A stretch of 64,000 nt of DNA from Breviolum minutum Mf 1.05b.01. Taxonomy: Eukaryota; Sar; Dinophyceae; Suessiales; Symbiodiniaceae. The DNA lies in NCBI GenBank assembly GCA_000507305.1, contig DF241775.1, forward strand, positions 1 through 64,000. Direction: 5' to 3'. The position numbers and the translations under genes were made by a program. Below, piece after piece: positions 32,324 to 42,366 of this stretch. Under the pieces are notes generated by a model. The model searched no databases and was not told where the DNA came from. It saw only the letters and a program-made list of their open reading frames with translations. Position 1 is the first letter of the stretch, and every line of letters begins with the position of its first letter.

Positions 32324-32368
32324 CAACGATAATCCATCTACTGACATTGGATGAAGTCAAAGCGATTG
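32324..32368 (+). CDS. Candidate helical exon between F3 and F2
   Basis: Acceptor acttgtacattag; TIIHLLTLDEVKAI, phase 1 to attg|gtaatc. Only 9 nt separate it from the next F2. Confidence 0.45.
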
Positions 32369-32377
32369 GTAATCTAG

Positions 32378-32472
32378 GTGGTGGTTTCAAATATTTGTTC
32401 ATGTTCACCTCTACCTGGGGAAATGATCCAATTTGACTTATATTTTTCAGATGGGTTGAAACCACCAACAAG
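32378..32472. mobile_element. MITE family F2
   Basis: ctag|gtggtggtttcaaatattt ... gggttgaaaccaccaacaag. Confidence 0.65.
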
Positions 32473-32631
32473 TAATTGTATTGAGGTTGGTTACCTTTGT
32501 TTCAGGCTTTTTCAGGTTGGGTGTTTGTGAACAAAGTGACCAGAATAGATGTTTCCTATGCATAGGTATTACCGTATATTTGGATGTTGTAAAAGGATGC
32601 CTTAGCTCTTGTACATGGATCATTAAATTAC

Positions 32632-32745
32632 CATCCCTGAAACTAACATAGCATGTGAAAATGGATGGTTGCAATTGGACAATTGGAATACTAGTTTCCT
32701 TTTGGGATGGCCTATCTTCAGGGGCTATGCTAGTTTCAAGGAGTG
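32632..32745. mobile_element. MITE family F6
   Basis: tccctgaaactaacatagcatg ... ggctatgctagtttcaaggag. Confidence 0.65.
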
Positions 32746-32759
32746 TACCTATTTTGCAG

Positions 32760-32821
32760 TTGTATGAAAGGTATCTATACGCCAAACGAAGCGCCAGAAA
32801 ACACAGTTCTTTGCCAGAGCA
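32760..32821 (+). CDS. Exon, basic
   Basis: Acceptor tacctattttgcag; LYERYLYAKRSARKHSSLPE, phase 2 to ca|gtgaga. Confidence 0.5.
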
Positions 32822-33369
32822 GTGAGATGTTGAAAACAAGAATGGACAAGACAACTTGTCAACATTTCCGGGCCCGCGCTTCATGTGAAACCGGATCCAA
32901 GTCTTTTTTTGATACGATACCCCCCCGAAAACTAACATGAGATTGGAAAATCACAATTTATGTGCGTATATTTGTATATCAATATATATATATATATGTA
33001 TTATAGTATGATGTAAATTTTCTATAGTACATATACAGTGAATTCATGGTTTACCCCTGAAGTTCATGAATTCCAATTTGATCAACGTTTTGTGATTTTT
33101 GTGGGTCGGTATAATAGTCATTGTTTTGTTTGGTGAGACATGTAGACCTTGGAGTCTTCTAAGAATCCGACATGGTTTCGTTACCAACACCCTGGGATAT
33201 TTGATGTATATTGGGGAATTATACTGCCCAGGTATTATAATCAGCATCATCCATGCAATGATCCCCATGAAGCAACAAGTACAATGGAATATCAGGTGTT
33301 TGTTTCCTTGGCTCACATGGAGCGTGTGGTTTTTGCAACTCATTGGCACCGTGAGAGAACTTCCATAAG

Positions 33370-33457
33370 ACGTGGAGGATCTTGAACTTCGTCATCGCAG
33401 CTTTTTTCTTGCGATGAGAAAAAGTGAAGCGTGGAGTTGCAGATGGGGCTCTCGCAG
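33370..33457 (+). CDS. Exon, charged helical
   Basis: Acceptor aacttccataag; VEDLELRHRSFFLAMRKSEA then WSCRWGS, phase 2 to ag|gttttt. Confidence 0.55.
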
Positions 33458-33681
33458 GTTTTTTGTTTTTTTGAACAAAGGTTACAACATGATACTTTAA
33501 GAGGTTGAACGGTGCAATTCTACATGTGGCAAAGTGATGCAATAAACAGTTGTACTTCCAAATGTTGATTTTTGAAGGATGCTCAAAGTCACGGCTTTTT
33601 TGGGGATGGTGCAAGTTGTGTGTTTGTTTTTGTTGATCCGTCTGCTCTACCAATTGTGAATCACCAAAAAAGAATCTGTAG

Positions 33682-33771
33682 CAACCAAGATGTACCAAGA
33701 GCAACCCTTAGCAATCTCCAAGTCTGGCCCTGGCCTCGGGATTTTTTGGCCATGAATCCCCATCGTGCAAG
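33682..33771 (+). CDS. Exon, donor at F4 start
   Basis: Acceptor gaatctgtag; NQDVPRATLSNLQVWPWPRD then FLAMNPHRA, phase 2 to ag|gtggga, the left end of an F4 copy. Confidence 0.5.
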
Positions 33772-33852
33772 GTGGGAATCCCTGCCAGTTATAAAGGGAG
33801 AGTTACAACTAGAATCAACTATAACCCGTTATTATAGGGTTATACTATAGGC
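33768..33852. mobile_element. MITE family F4 (truncated)
   Basis: caaggtgggaatccctgccag, ttataaagggagagttac; right end lost near gggttatactatagg. Confidence 0.45.
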
Positions 33853-34082
33853 ATGACCGATGTTTCAGGTACTTTTCATGTTGGATCGTTACCAATGTCA
33901 CGGTTTTGCAGAGGCGATGTATAGAGTTTTGGTGCAACAAAAACACAAAAAGCAATATTGGACCAGGCACCTCTGACTCCGTATGATTGATACTTTGGGA
34001 TGATGTTAATTCCCTAAGGATCTTGGACCCTCGAATGGAAGGGTTTGAACCTGAAAAGCAGGGGATCCCCACCGTTTCGTAG

Positions 34083-34142
34083 GACGATGTGACGGCGGTG
34101 TTATCGGACATCGTGAAAGTGAACGATGTCCTCAAGAAACAG
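34083..34142 (+). CDS. Exon, amphipathic helix
   Basis: Acceptor caccgtttcgtag; DDVTAVLSDIVKVNDVLKKQ, phase 0/0, donor cag|gtcact. Strong composition. Confidence 0.55.
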
Positions 34143-34199
34143 GTCACTTGCCCTTTGTACACACCTTGGCATTGGCAATAAGGAAGACCCATCCTGGGT

Positions 34200-34264
34200 C
34201 GTGGTTTCAAATATTTTTTATTTTCATCCCTATTTGGGGAAGACTCCCATTTTGACTAATATTT
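34200..34264. mobile_element. MITE family F2 (truncated)
   Basis: cgtggtttcaaatattttttatt ... ttgactaatattt; right arm missing. Confidence 0.55.
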
Positions 34265-34393
34265 GGGTGTGATGACTTCCATCTTTTCGAAAATTTATGC
34301 GGGAGATCTTTTGAAGAAACCCCACTTCCAAAGAAACCCTGACAGTTGTAGAATGATTTCACCCCCCCACCCAGATGTGTTTCTAAATGCAAG

Positions 34394-34430
34394 CGCTTCT
34401 AATTTGAAAGGCCCAATGATTGATGGCATG
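34394..34430 (+). CDS. Candidate short exon
   Basis: Acceptor tttctaaatgcaag; ASNLKGPMIDGM to atg|gttggt. Confidence 0.3.
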
Positions 34431-34549
34431 GTTGGTTCCAAGCTGCTGTAGTTGAAACCTTGTGGATCACGTTTGTTGGTCCAGAGTCCAGAGCTGGAGA
34501 TGATATTCAATCTTAAAGTTTTCAACCATTTTGTTGCCCTGAAAACTGG

Positions 34550-34680
34550 GATTTGTTGAGTTGGTGATTTTTTACTTTGTATCTAATTATCATGGTAAAT
34601 CACCATCAAACCACCACCAATTGAAGGGTATTTGTTGGAACTATATTGTTCCAAGCATCCGAAGAAGCAAAAATCCAAGT
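34550..34680. mobile_element. MITE family F5
   Basis: gggatttgttgagttggtgatt, catggtaaatcaccatcaaacc, ccaagcatccgaagaagc. Confidence 0.55.
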
Positions 34681-35024
34681 GTACATGAGTAGACCCTGTC
34701 TGAAGACAAATAAATCAAATAAGCATGCCAGCAGTTGGGATTCTGTATTAGTTTCCCTTCTAGTGATTATTTACTTTTGGAAGCTTTTAGTCGTATCTTC
34801 TTAAAAATTGTGTCCTGTAGTGGGGGGGGCATGTTTGCATGTTTTTTGGAGATCCAGCTTGCATTATAAGAACCTTTTTGAATCTTTGGGATCAACATTT
34901 TTGATAGCACAGCTCTCAATAAGATCATTCATGAACCCAATATGAAGCAATAGGAATACTCTTTTGGTTCAGTTGAAAATGGCGTGCTATTTTTCGTTGA
35001 ACAGGTCACGATCCTATTTTTCAG

Positions 35025-35250
35025 ATTCGTTTTACCCCATTTTTAACCTATCAGCCATCGAGAAATACGAGGTTTTCGAGCGTTTGTGGCTAACTCCCGC
35101 GGTGAAACGATTTCGAAATGCCGTGGGGGCAACAGGTGGAAAGTGGTGCCCAAGAACACATCACAGCAGATTTCATCAAGTTGCTTCAGGCGAGGTGGAA
35201 ATCGAGGGAAAACGCAGATACTTCATTTGGGAATGGCCAGAATTTGCCAG
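35025..35250 (+). CDS. Long exon, donor at F2 start
   Basis: Acceptor gatcctatttttcag; 75 codons starting SFYPIFNLSAIEKYEVFERL, later RFRNAVGATGGKW and EGKRRYFIWEWPEFA. It ends ag|gtggtgg, the first bases of F2. Shorter overlapping frames are open in part, but only this one spans the whole exon. Confidence 0.5.
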
Positions 35251-35355
35251 GTGGTGGCAACTCAAACATGTTTTATGTTCACCCCGAAAATTGGGGGAAG
35301 ATGAACCCAATTTGACGAGCATATTTTTCAAAGGGGTTGTTAAACCAGCAACTAG
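35251..35355. mobile_element. MITE family F2, 5' end at an exon end
   Basis: ccag|gtggtggcaactcaaac ... ggggttgttaaaccagcaactag. Confidence 0.6.
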
Positions 35356-35409
35356 GAAAGTCTGGTAAAAAAATGCATTTGATAGAAGTTGTTTGTTGTG
35401 TCAACCCGT

Positions 35410-35503
35410 ATAGCACATGAAAATGGATGGTTGGAAGACTAGTGACTTGTTTCCTTTTGGGATGGCTGTTTTCAGGTGCAATGTTAGTTTCAGGGAGGGT
35501 ATA
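35410..35503. mobile_element. MITE family F6
   Basis: gcacatgaaaatggatggttgg ... gtgcaatgttagtttcagggag; left arm eroded. Confidence 0.5.
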
Positions 35504-35512
35504 TGATTTCAG

Positions 35513-35604
35513 TTGATTACATAATAGATACGATCGCCAAAACGAACGGCAATATATCACCTATCAGCCCGTGGAATGAACCCTATAATCAATTCTTCTT
35601 GAAG
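35513..35604 (+). CDS. Penultimate exon
   Basis: Acceptor gtatatgatttcag; DYIIDTIAKTNGNISPISPW then NEPYNQFFLK, phase 0, donor aag|gttcat. Its phase fits the last exon. Confidence 0.6.
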
Positions 35605-35662
35605 GTTCATGTTTGGGTTCCACATTACAGTTTCGTCGTTGATTCTGGCATGAACGCACTAC

Positions 35663-35762
35663 TGTTGATGGAGGAAATCCTGCACCACCAGGGATGTATA
35701 AAACCCTGTAAATAAGGGGGTAAACCAGCTATCAACTGGTGCAGGATTTCAGCCATCAACAG
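35663..35762. mobile_element. MITE family F8
   Basis: act|gttgatggaggaaatcctgc ... gcaggatttcagccatcaacag. GT first, AG last, inside the last intron. Confidence 0.65.
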
Positions 35763-35807
35763 TATGTTTCTTTTTTTAGACAACAGATCCATTTTTGCCA
35801 TCACCAG

Positions 35808-36227
35808 TTCGCTGACAAAACCAACTCTGATTTGCAGAGTTGGGCCAGTGACGATGGATGCATCACTGCATCACTTCCCCCTGAAAGAAACGTTCGCCGA
35901 GAAGAAATATATTTGGATGTGACCCGCGTTCAATATCCGTTGGCTCCATGGATGGCTGGGACCTACAACAATCAACAGGGGAAGACAGTGCGAAACATGG
36001 GTCACACCGTTGACTTCAGTAAACCGGATGATTTCACCAAGGATGAGTACACTCAACATGTCTACATGATCTTGGGAAGAGCCACATGTCTCGAGTGGTC
36101 CTTGTTCCGAAACCTTCCTATGCTCGAAGATGGTTCTGACATCGATTTTACAGTGTTCGAGCATGGCCCTCCGGGCTACATAGCTCAGTTTTTGAAACGT
36201 TTGGAAAAAAATGGATTGACTGATTGA
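35808..36227 (+). CDS. Last exon of the long left-half gene
   Basis: Acceptor tttttgccatcaccag, phase 0, then 139 codons and TGA. It begins FADKTNSDLQSWASDDGCIT and includes YPLAPWMAGTYNNQQGKTVR and DGSDIDFTVFEHGPPGYIAQ, ending KRLEKNGLTD. Acidic and globular-looking; no family recognised. It marks the 3' end of the gene whose helical, Trp-rich exons lie upstream. Confidence 0.65.
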   Translation, partial: FADKTNSDLQSWASDDGCITASLPPERNVRREEIYLDVTRVQYPLAPWMAGTYNNQQGKTVRNMGHTVDFSKPDDFTKDEYTQHVYMILGRATCLEWSLFRNLPMLEDGSDIDFTVFEHGPPGYIAQFLKRLEKNGLTD

Positions 36228-36470
36228 CTTTTAGTAACATGTATAGGAAAGCCAGCTGGATTGGGGCACCCAATTCTGGGACTTTCCCTCATATTTCTTG
36301 GGCAATTTTCACCACATCGGAATTACCAGCATATTTTTATGGGTTGATTCGACGCAGCAGGAATGGGAAAACGTTTCCTGGGAACCAACATGAGCTGCGG
36401 AAAAACTTTACATCCCATTTCATTCTACTGGACTGGTGCATTGTATTCCCACTGAATGCACAATACCTAG

Positions 36471-36506
36471 GTGGTGGTTTCAAATATGTTTTATTTTCAC
36501 CCTGTT
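36471..36506. mobile_element. MITE family F2 (left end only)
   Basis: ctag|gtggtggtttcaaatatg then ttcaccctgtta, where homology stops. Confidence 0.5.
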
Positions 36507-36595
36507 AGGGGTACACCCAATTGTTTTTTGAATATGGTACATACTTTCTTCATACAAAATGTCGAATGGGAAGGGAACATGTTTTCCGGCCGTGC

Positions 36596-36680
36596 CAGGC
36601 CATGGGGGCTTTGAGCACTGGCCTAGACAACAAATCATTGGAATGTTTTCAATGGCGGCTTCGCACCAGACCTACCCTCC
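36596..36680 (+). CDS. Candidate exon of a following gene
   Basis: Acceptor ttccggccgtgccag; AMGALSTGLDNKSLECFQWR then LRTRPTLQ before a TAA. It runs into F6; no donor seen. Confidence 0.3.
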
Positions 36681-36893
36681 AGTAAACTAACATGGCAATG
36701 GAAAATCATCATGTTTTGAAAAAAATTGGAGATCTGGTTGGTGGTTTCAAAGAATTTTTTTTCCACCGAAAATTGGGGAAGATGAACCCATTTTGACTCA
36801 TATTTTTCAATTGGGTTCAAACCACCAACTAGAGATACTGAGATACATCTGAAAAAAATGGTGGTTTTGTCCATTGTCATGTTAGTTTTCGGA
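36674..36893. mobile_element. F6 element split by an F2 insertion
   Basis: Outer arms ctccagtaaactaacatg and catgttagttttcggaggtg (F6) enclose a complete F2 at 36,736-36,832. Confidence 0.65.
36736..36832. mobile_element. MITE family F2 nested in F6
   Basis: ttggtggtttcaaagaatttt ... gggttcaaaccaccaactag. Confidence 0.65.
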
Positions 36894-36969
36894 GGTGTAA
36901 TTTGACCAAATATGTTTTCCAGGTCGTTTTAAGCTAAAAAAGAACATTCATTTTGAGCAAAAAACACTG

Positions 36970-37088
36970 ACCCTGGGACCCTGTGAAAACCATGAAAAAA
37001 TGCAGGTGTTTAATCCCTAGAAATATGAGTTATACTGTTATATCGTATATATACCTCTTAAAAATGATGGAAAACCCGTGGGTTTTTA
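36970..37088. mobile_element. MITE family F9 copy
   Basis: gaccctgggaccctgtgaaaacc, atgaaaaaatgcaggtgttt ... aaacccgtgggttt. Confidence 0.4.
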
Positions 37089-37218
37089 ATGGGAATGGCG
37101 CCTTCTCATAAATTTGATCCGATCGGCTGCCAGTACCACATCTTCACCCTTTGTGACAACACCATCATAGGTATTCCACAGGCGGGGATGGCGGGGTGGC
37201 ATGTTGGTGCCTGGTGCC
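37089..37218 (+). CDS. Candidate exon, unknown protein
   Basis: Open frame MGMAPSHKFDPIGCQYHIFT, later IPQAGMAGWHVGAWCHLE. An ATG at the start may be a real start codon, since an F9 element lies just upstream. End approximate. Confidence 0.4.
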
Positions 37219-37575
37219 ATCTTGAGTTAAATAGTCACACTATAGATACAAGTACTAGAAATTCAATATGATTGCCACAAGTATCCAACAATGAAAGTTT
37301 TTGTTTCGAGAAGATGTATATATATACATATATGTTGCATCGTTTTTAAACGTTGATAGTGGCTATGTTGGGGCATTTATGTTGAAACTGAGGGGTATAT
37401 CGACTCAGACTGTTGAGACACATCCACTTTTAGCAGAACAACTATTATGGTCTACCAGCAACTGATGGCACAAGATCGCGGAATGAAGTGGTTGTAGCAG
37501 TAGGGGTTGGTAGTGTTTTTTTGGTTCAAGCATTTGAAGCTGTGGTGCATGAAATTGGTTTGATAATATGTTGAA

Positions 37576-37712
37576 TTTGTACAAGGTGGGGCCCTACTAG
37601 CTATCAGTAGGCTTGTACCTCCTATAAATGGCCTTAAATGGGTAAGTGGAGTTATAAGCTTGCTTATAGCGGTTATGACTCCATTTACAACTAGTAGGGA
37701 ACCACCTCGTAT
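37576..37712. mobile_element. MITE family F4
   Basis: acaaggtggggccctactagc ... aactagtagggaaccacctcgta. Confidence 0.6.
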
Positions 37713-37781
37713 ATATTGATTGACTATACTTTAGGGTATCTTCAAAGTTCTGTTTCTTTCATCTTCTAGAAATATATCCTT

Positions 37782-37900
37782 GTGTTTTAAGGTGATTGTT
37801 TTACGGATTCTACCATGGGAAATCACAATGAAAAAACCATGACTTGGGAGAATCTGTTTGGAACTTTTCCCATCATCATCCTGGCCAAGCAAATCTATAT
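37782..37900. mobile_element. MITE family F5
   Basis: aaggtgattgttttacggattc, taccatgggaaatcacaatg, cctggccaagcaaatc. Confidence 0.5.
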
Positions 37901-37984
37901 AAGTGTCCAAAATGTCTTTTTGGAATCCCAATTTCCGGTGCATTTCGGTGATCTTCACCTAACAACACCGAAACTGAAAAGATG

Positions 37985-38150
37985 TGAGCCACGAAAAAAA
38001 CCCAGGTTGGTTGTTTTTCTTTAGCCATGAAAAACAACCCAATTATATATAGGGATTATTTCAAACACCATGACATAAGGATCCCGTGATGAACCAACCA
38101 GGATGACTCATGGAAAGTAGGAAGGTTTTCTTTTTTTCGTGGCTCATGTG
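37985..38150. mobile_element. MITE family F12
   Basis: tgagccacgaaaaaaaccc ... ggttttctttttttcgtggctca, inverted ends. Confidence 0.55.
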
Positions 38151-38476
38151 TTTTTTCTTGGGAGTATTTTGTTGCCATCAACCAAGCCTCAATGCGATCC
38201 ACAGGCGCTGGCCTATGTAAACCTACCAAAACTGGGTAGTTTTGGAGAGGGTGTTCGGTTCATGTAGGTAAATATACCGATATACCATACATGAAGCATT
38301 TGGGTAGGTGTTTTGAATAATATCCAAATAGAAAATGTGATCATCTTCAAAAGTTTCAATTGTTAAGTCTCATCTTTCAAAGTTATGTAAAGGTATACGT
38401 AAGATATACATAACATGTTCCTTCCGTATTTTTTGCCAACTTCATGATGTTTGCTAAGAATATCTTGCCCTACAAG

Positions 38477-38585
38477 CAAACACAGTGATGCGCTTGGACC
38501 GCCCCGTGACGCTCCAAAAGACCCCAACTTGGAGGCTTGCACCAAATCCAAAAGACCCTTGAAGTCCATCCGTGAGCGTTGCTTT
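38477..38585 (+). CDS. Candidate exon, Lys/Pro/Arg-rich
   Basis: After tgccctacaag it reads KHSDALGPPRDAPKDPNLEA then CTKSKRPLKSIRERCF, phase 0 to ttt|gtggca. Confidence 0.5.
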
Positions 38586-39176
38586 GTGGCAGTTTTTCAG
38601 GGGTTACCCACCTGAAAATTAACGGCTGGAACACAATCATGAAGGTTTTGGAAGATGTTTTTTTCTTTGCAAATGGGTTTTTTGTTTGAGGTTCCATGTT
38701 CATTTTCTAGGGTGGGCCCCACCTGAAGTTGAAGGGGTTACGGCAACCCCTCCCTTTTAAGGAAAGTAGTAGTAGTAGTAGTCTTCCTTTTGCATGATTT
38801 GTTTCAGGGGCGAACTGTTAAACTTTGTATTAGTTGGATTTACCCACACAACAGTAACAGTGGCAAATGAAGGTATATCCAAAAGTTATACCTGGAATTT
38901 CAAGAAAGCGAAGGCCTTACTAACGGAATGATTTGGGACATCATTGTCCCTGAAAAAATCGAATCACAATCCCCTACAAAGGCCCTAACAGAGCCTAATT
39001 AAGAGACAATGGTGCTTGATAATCCTCTTTGGTATGGGCCTTATTGACGGGTTATTAGTTCTTGACCATCATTGTCATTAATCCAAAATACAATCCCCTA
39101 AGAAGGCCTTATTTGCTGGATAGCGGGGTTGGGGCATTTGGGGGGGGGCCACCCTTTAAATGTTCATGACACACAG
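38586..39176. other. Intron stretch
   Basis: Contains a short (tag)n tract (38,767-38,781) and an inverted block between about 38,930 and 39,110 (gaatgatttgggacatcattgtccc). No exon. Confidence 0.35.
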
Positions 39177-39212
39177 AAACCCTTGGTTTTTGACGGAGAC
39201 GGGGTTGCGGAA
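39177..39212 (+). CDS. Candidate short exon
   Basis: Acceptor tcatgacacacag; KPLVFDGDGVAE, phase 0/0, donor gaa|gtagat. Confidence 0.4.
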
Positions 39213-39430
39213 GTAGATGTGTTTTTTGTTCAACCAGATTTGTCTTTGATCCCCATATCCTCCTCGCAATTTGGCAATTGGTGGGTGATTCTTGTTCCAT
39301 ACCCTTCAAAGACCATTCTGAATCACCATGTACAAACATCATTCAGGGAATGTGTTTTTTGTTTTTTTCCATCCATCTTGAGCACACCTAAATCCTTAGA
39401 CTTCCAAATGCCATGGATTTGGCTCTACAA

Positions 39431-39510
39431 GACTAGACTTGACCCCAATATCCAGATTCCAAAGCATGGTGAACACCAGGAGATATATGACTGGAAGACG
39501 TATCATACAA
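39431..39510 (+). CDS. Candidate exon, frame uncertain
   Basis: After ggctctacaag two frames are open: TRLDPNIQIPKHGEHQEIYD and LDLTPISRFQSMVNTRRYMT. Confidence 0.3.
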
Positions 39511-39711
39511 AATATATAAGCCAGTTTGTTTTTACTTGGAAGTTTTTTCCGCAGACGTTTCCTTCAGTAATATATACGTGACTGTATATACCTTTATCGG
39601 GTTCGCCAAAACATCAGATTTCAGCATGGTGGTGATGGTGTGTACCTCTACACGGCGAGCCCCTACGATCGTTATAAATGGAATAATAATGTAGTTATAA
39701 CTTATAACCCC

Positions 39712-39812
39712 TACCCATAGGATCCATGTATGGGATATTTACTTACATTTTGTTGTTTTTAATGGTAAAATATGGTGACTGTAGGGAAATATATACCATA
39801 CACGGATGGTAT
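39712..39812. mobile_element. MITE family F3, last copy before the right half
   Basis: taggatccatgtatgggatatttac ... atataccatacacggatgg. I see no F1-F12 element beyond this point. Confidence 0.55.
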
Positions 39813-40646
39813 GGGCTAGGCATGTGCAAAAGTGGCTCCAAGCCTGGTCAGGCTACTTAAGATCACCCATGCATCAATGTGTCCCTAGGATGGTGCCACA
39901 TATAGTGAAACAACCAGTACACCATGAACTCTGGTCCAGCAAACACGTTTGATTGACCTTTCAAAATGGTTTACCCATTCCACAAAACAATGCATAGATG
40001 TGTATTTTTTTTTTGCACACATATTTTGGATGGCTATGACCATGAACATCAGAGATCAAAATCATTGATTTGTGCTGCCAAATGTTTGTGATATACTCTC
40101 CAGGTCAAGAGATGTTTGATTACATTTTAGTATTGCCCAGTCCCCAGAAGGCTTATCACAAACCAAAAAAAGGTTAGGTTCAACCAAAAAAAACAAGACA
40201 TCTTGTTCTTGTGGATGATTGTTATGCATCTTGGGCTTCCCCTAACATGGTTCTTTGCCTCAGGATATAAGATCGTAAGTCCCATGTCGAATTCCTGGTG
40301 GGGAGTCTAGTGCTTGTACTAAAGCACCTACCCTTACCTCTTTTTGTGCCATTTGGGTTTGGCGACACATTTGATGATGCTTTACAAGAGCACAATGGCT
40401 CAGCCGAATGATGATGATGTTGATACTTCTTTGAATCAGATCAACCAACATCCATGTATTTACCAAAAAATCCAACTTTAGTAGAGAAAACAAGTCCTTT
40501 CAACTGGTGAGAGGCATGATATGTTCTTCAGCATTCTTCATGTTTCTTCAGGTCATTTCTTGGAAAGTAAAGACTGTAAAGAGAATGAACTTTCTTTGTA
40601 TCACAGAATCATAATCACAAAAACAACTTGAATTTGTTGGTTTGCC
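39813..40646. other. Boundary stretch between the two halves
   Basis: No exon or recognisable repeat. The MITE-rich landscape ends here and the microsatellite-rich one begins. Confidence 0.4.
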
Positions 40647-40778
40647 ATGGCTGGCAACATCAGGGCAGAGAGATTGCTAGTGATTGGCATCCCATGCAGG
40701 GATATAGAGGGCATCTTGATATCACAGGATCAGTTTCTTGGCTACATGCAATGGGCCAGCGTGATATGGAGAAGACAA
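40647..40778 (+). CDS. Possible first exon of gene T
   Basis: ATG in good context (tttgccATGGC); MAGNIRAERLLVIGIPCRDI, later QFLGYMQWASVIWRRQ, phase 0 to caa|gttata. The next exon can start in phase 0. Confidence 0.45.
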
Positions 40779-41201
40779 GTTATAACGTGTAACAACTTAC
40801 AGCCTATATCTGCGCGTGATGACACAAAAAAAGATAAATGCAGTTACATAGAAAATACATATATGAATTGTCCATCTTACAACATGCAGCATGCATATGG
40901 AACACCCAAACCCGTTGCACTAGCATCATCCTCAGCGTCATCCTCGTCTCTAAGATTCTGAGGATGCATTCCTTTTGCAGAGGGTTCATGACTGGGGTTT
41001 CTGAACCTGCAGCAAAACGTCGCGTATCTATTTTACAAGGGCAAATGGAACCCCGGTTTGCACAAAGCATATTGATTTGGGCAGGTATTTTGTTTAATGT
41101 TTCTTTTGCTGGGATGTTGCAAACCAAACTTTGAGTTTGAATTGAACAAATCGCACCATTGAGCCTTTTTATTTTTAAAAGTTGTTCCCAAAACATCCAA
41201 G

Positions 41202-42366
41202 ACTACGATTCACACCTCAAATGGCCCTATGTATTCAGCAGAAGAAGTAGCATTGGCTTTGGTACCACATCTAGATCAAGCAAGATGGCATGCACTGGTG
41301 CGAGATACATACAGGCAAAGATTGCAATCTGGGTCTACAGCTATCACATGTATATCTGCTCCTCCGCCACCTCCGCTACACCAATCAACCAGGCGGTCCA
41401 ATGCTAAAGCTAGGTCCAGATCCCCTTGTGTTGTTACTGGTGTTCCTTCACCCCTCCGTAGGGGCAGGACGGGCATTCCTTTCAACCTTTCAGAGCCGCA
41501 TCAAGATTTGGAATCAGGATCGTTTACATCCCAAACGTTTTCACAGTCGATAGACTCCTTGGAGTCAACTAGCACTGACTCTAGACACCGCAATATAGTG
41601 AAGCGTATGTTTTCGAATGCTCTGATGGATTCACAAATTGTAGATGCAGAAGGTGCAACCAACAGTGGACTACCATGTCACCTTGTGATTGCTAGATTAG
41701 AAAAAGTAGAGGAGCAAAGGGATATGTTGAAAAGTGAGAATAGACGACTGAAACGTGAAAAAGCTGCATTGATCAAAAAACTAGAAGATGCGGAGAAGAA
41801 GAATAAAGTTGCAACATCTTTGCAGGTGTCACGTATCAAAATAAAACTTACGATGAGGGGGTTTGTAGCGCTTGGCATCCGTAAAGCATTAGCACTCACT
41901 TCTGCAATTGGTTTCCCACTGGCAGCATTGGTGGACACTTCGCGTTGGACAGTGACCAGGTCTGAAATAGCAACTTGGGCAATGCTTGTTGCACGGTCTA
42001 GGGCCTTTCATACCTTACTTGACAAGTTTATCTCAAGACCATTGTCCATCGAATCATTTGACAAATCCCAAGATTCACAGTGCCAAGATGGATTGAACCT
42101 ATTCGATTCGTTCGAAGCCTCTTGCCTACGTGACTTCCAGATTGATACACCAATTAGACCAAATGATCACATGGTTAGTATGACGGATGGAGGTGATTCA
42201 TGTCTGAGATTCACGCTGGGTCTTACAGAATTTTGTGCAGATGCAACAAACACCAGCATATGGCAAAATTCCAAATTGACCGGCCTTCTGGTGACTTCTA
42301 TGTTTTTGATCGATGCCTCAAAATTTGGTTGGGGTCATGAAGCCCGTCAAGCATTCACATGGCATC
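41202..42366 (+). CDS. Gene T exon: coiled coil and possible RNase H first strand
   Basis: Open from an acceptor (catccaag) or from ATG 41,229. Order: N-terminal helix (MYSAEEVALALVPHLDQARW), Pro/Ser/Arg-rich linker, a strong coiled coil (41,690-41,810; EKVEEQRDMLKSENRRLKRE), then a globular part ending in CADATNTSIWQNSKL (Asp at 42,240) and WGHEARQAFTWH. The Asp sits where a DDE first Asp could be; this is inference. The open frame runs on to 42,647 through (ctg)n and Asn-rich sequence that I take to be intron; the donor at 42,366 is approximate. Confidence 0.65.

Noticed and set aside
32447-32938. 163-codon minus-strand frame
   Set aside because: It spans an F2 edge, a full F6 element and the reverse of a good + strand exon at 32,760.
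33219-33704. 161-codon minus-strand frame
   Set aside because: Overlaps two better + strand exons (33,370 and 33,682); no splice or start support.
40804-41196. Open frames on both strands (130 and 98 codons)
   Set aside because: No motif or consistent splice sites; lies in the probable first intron of gene T.
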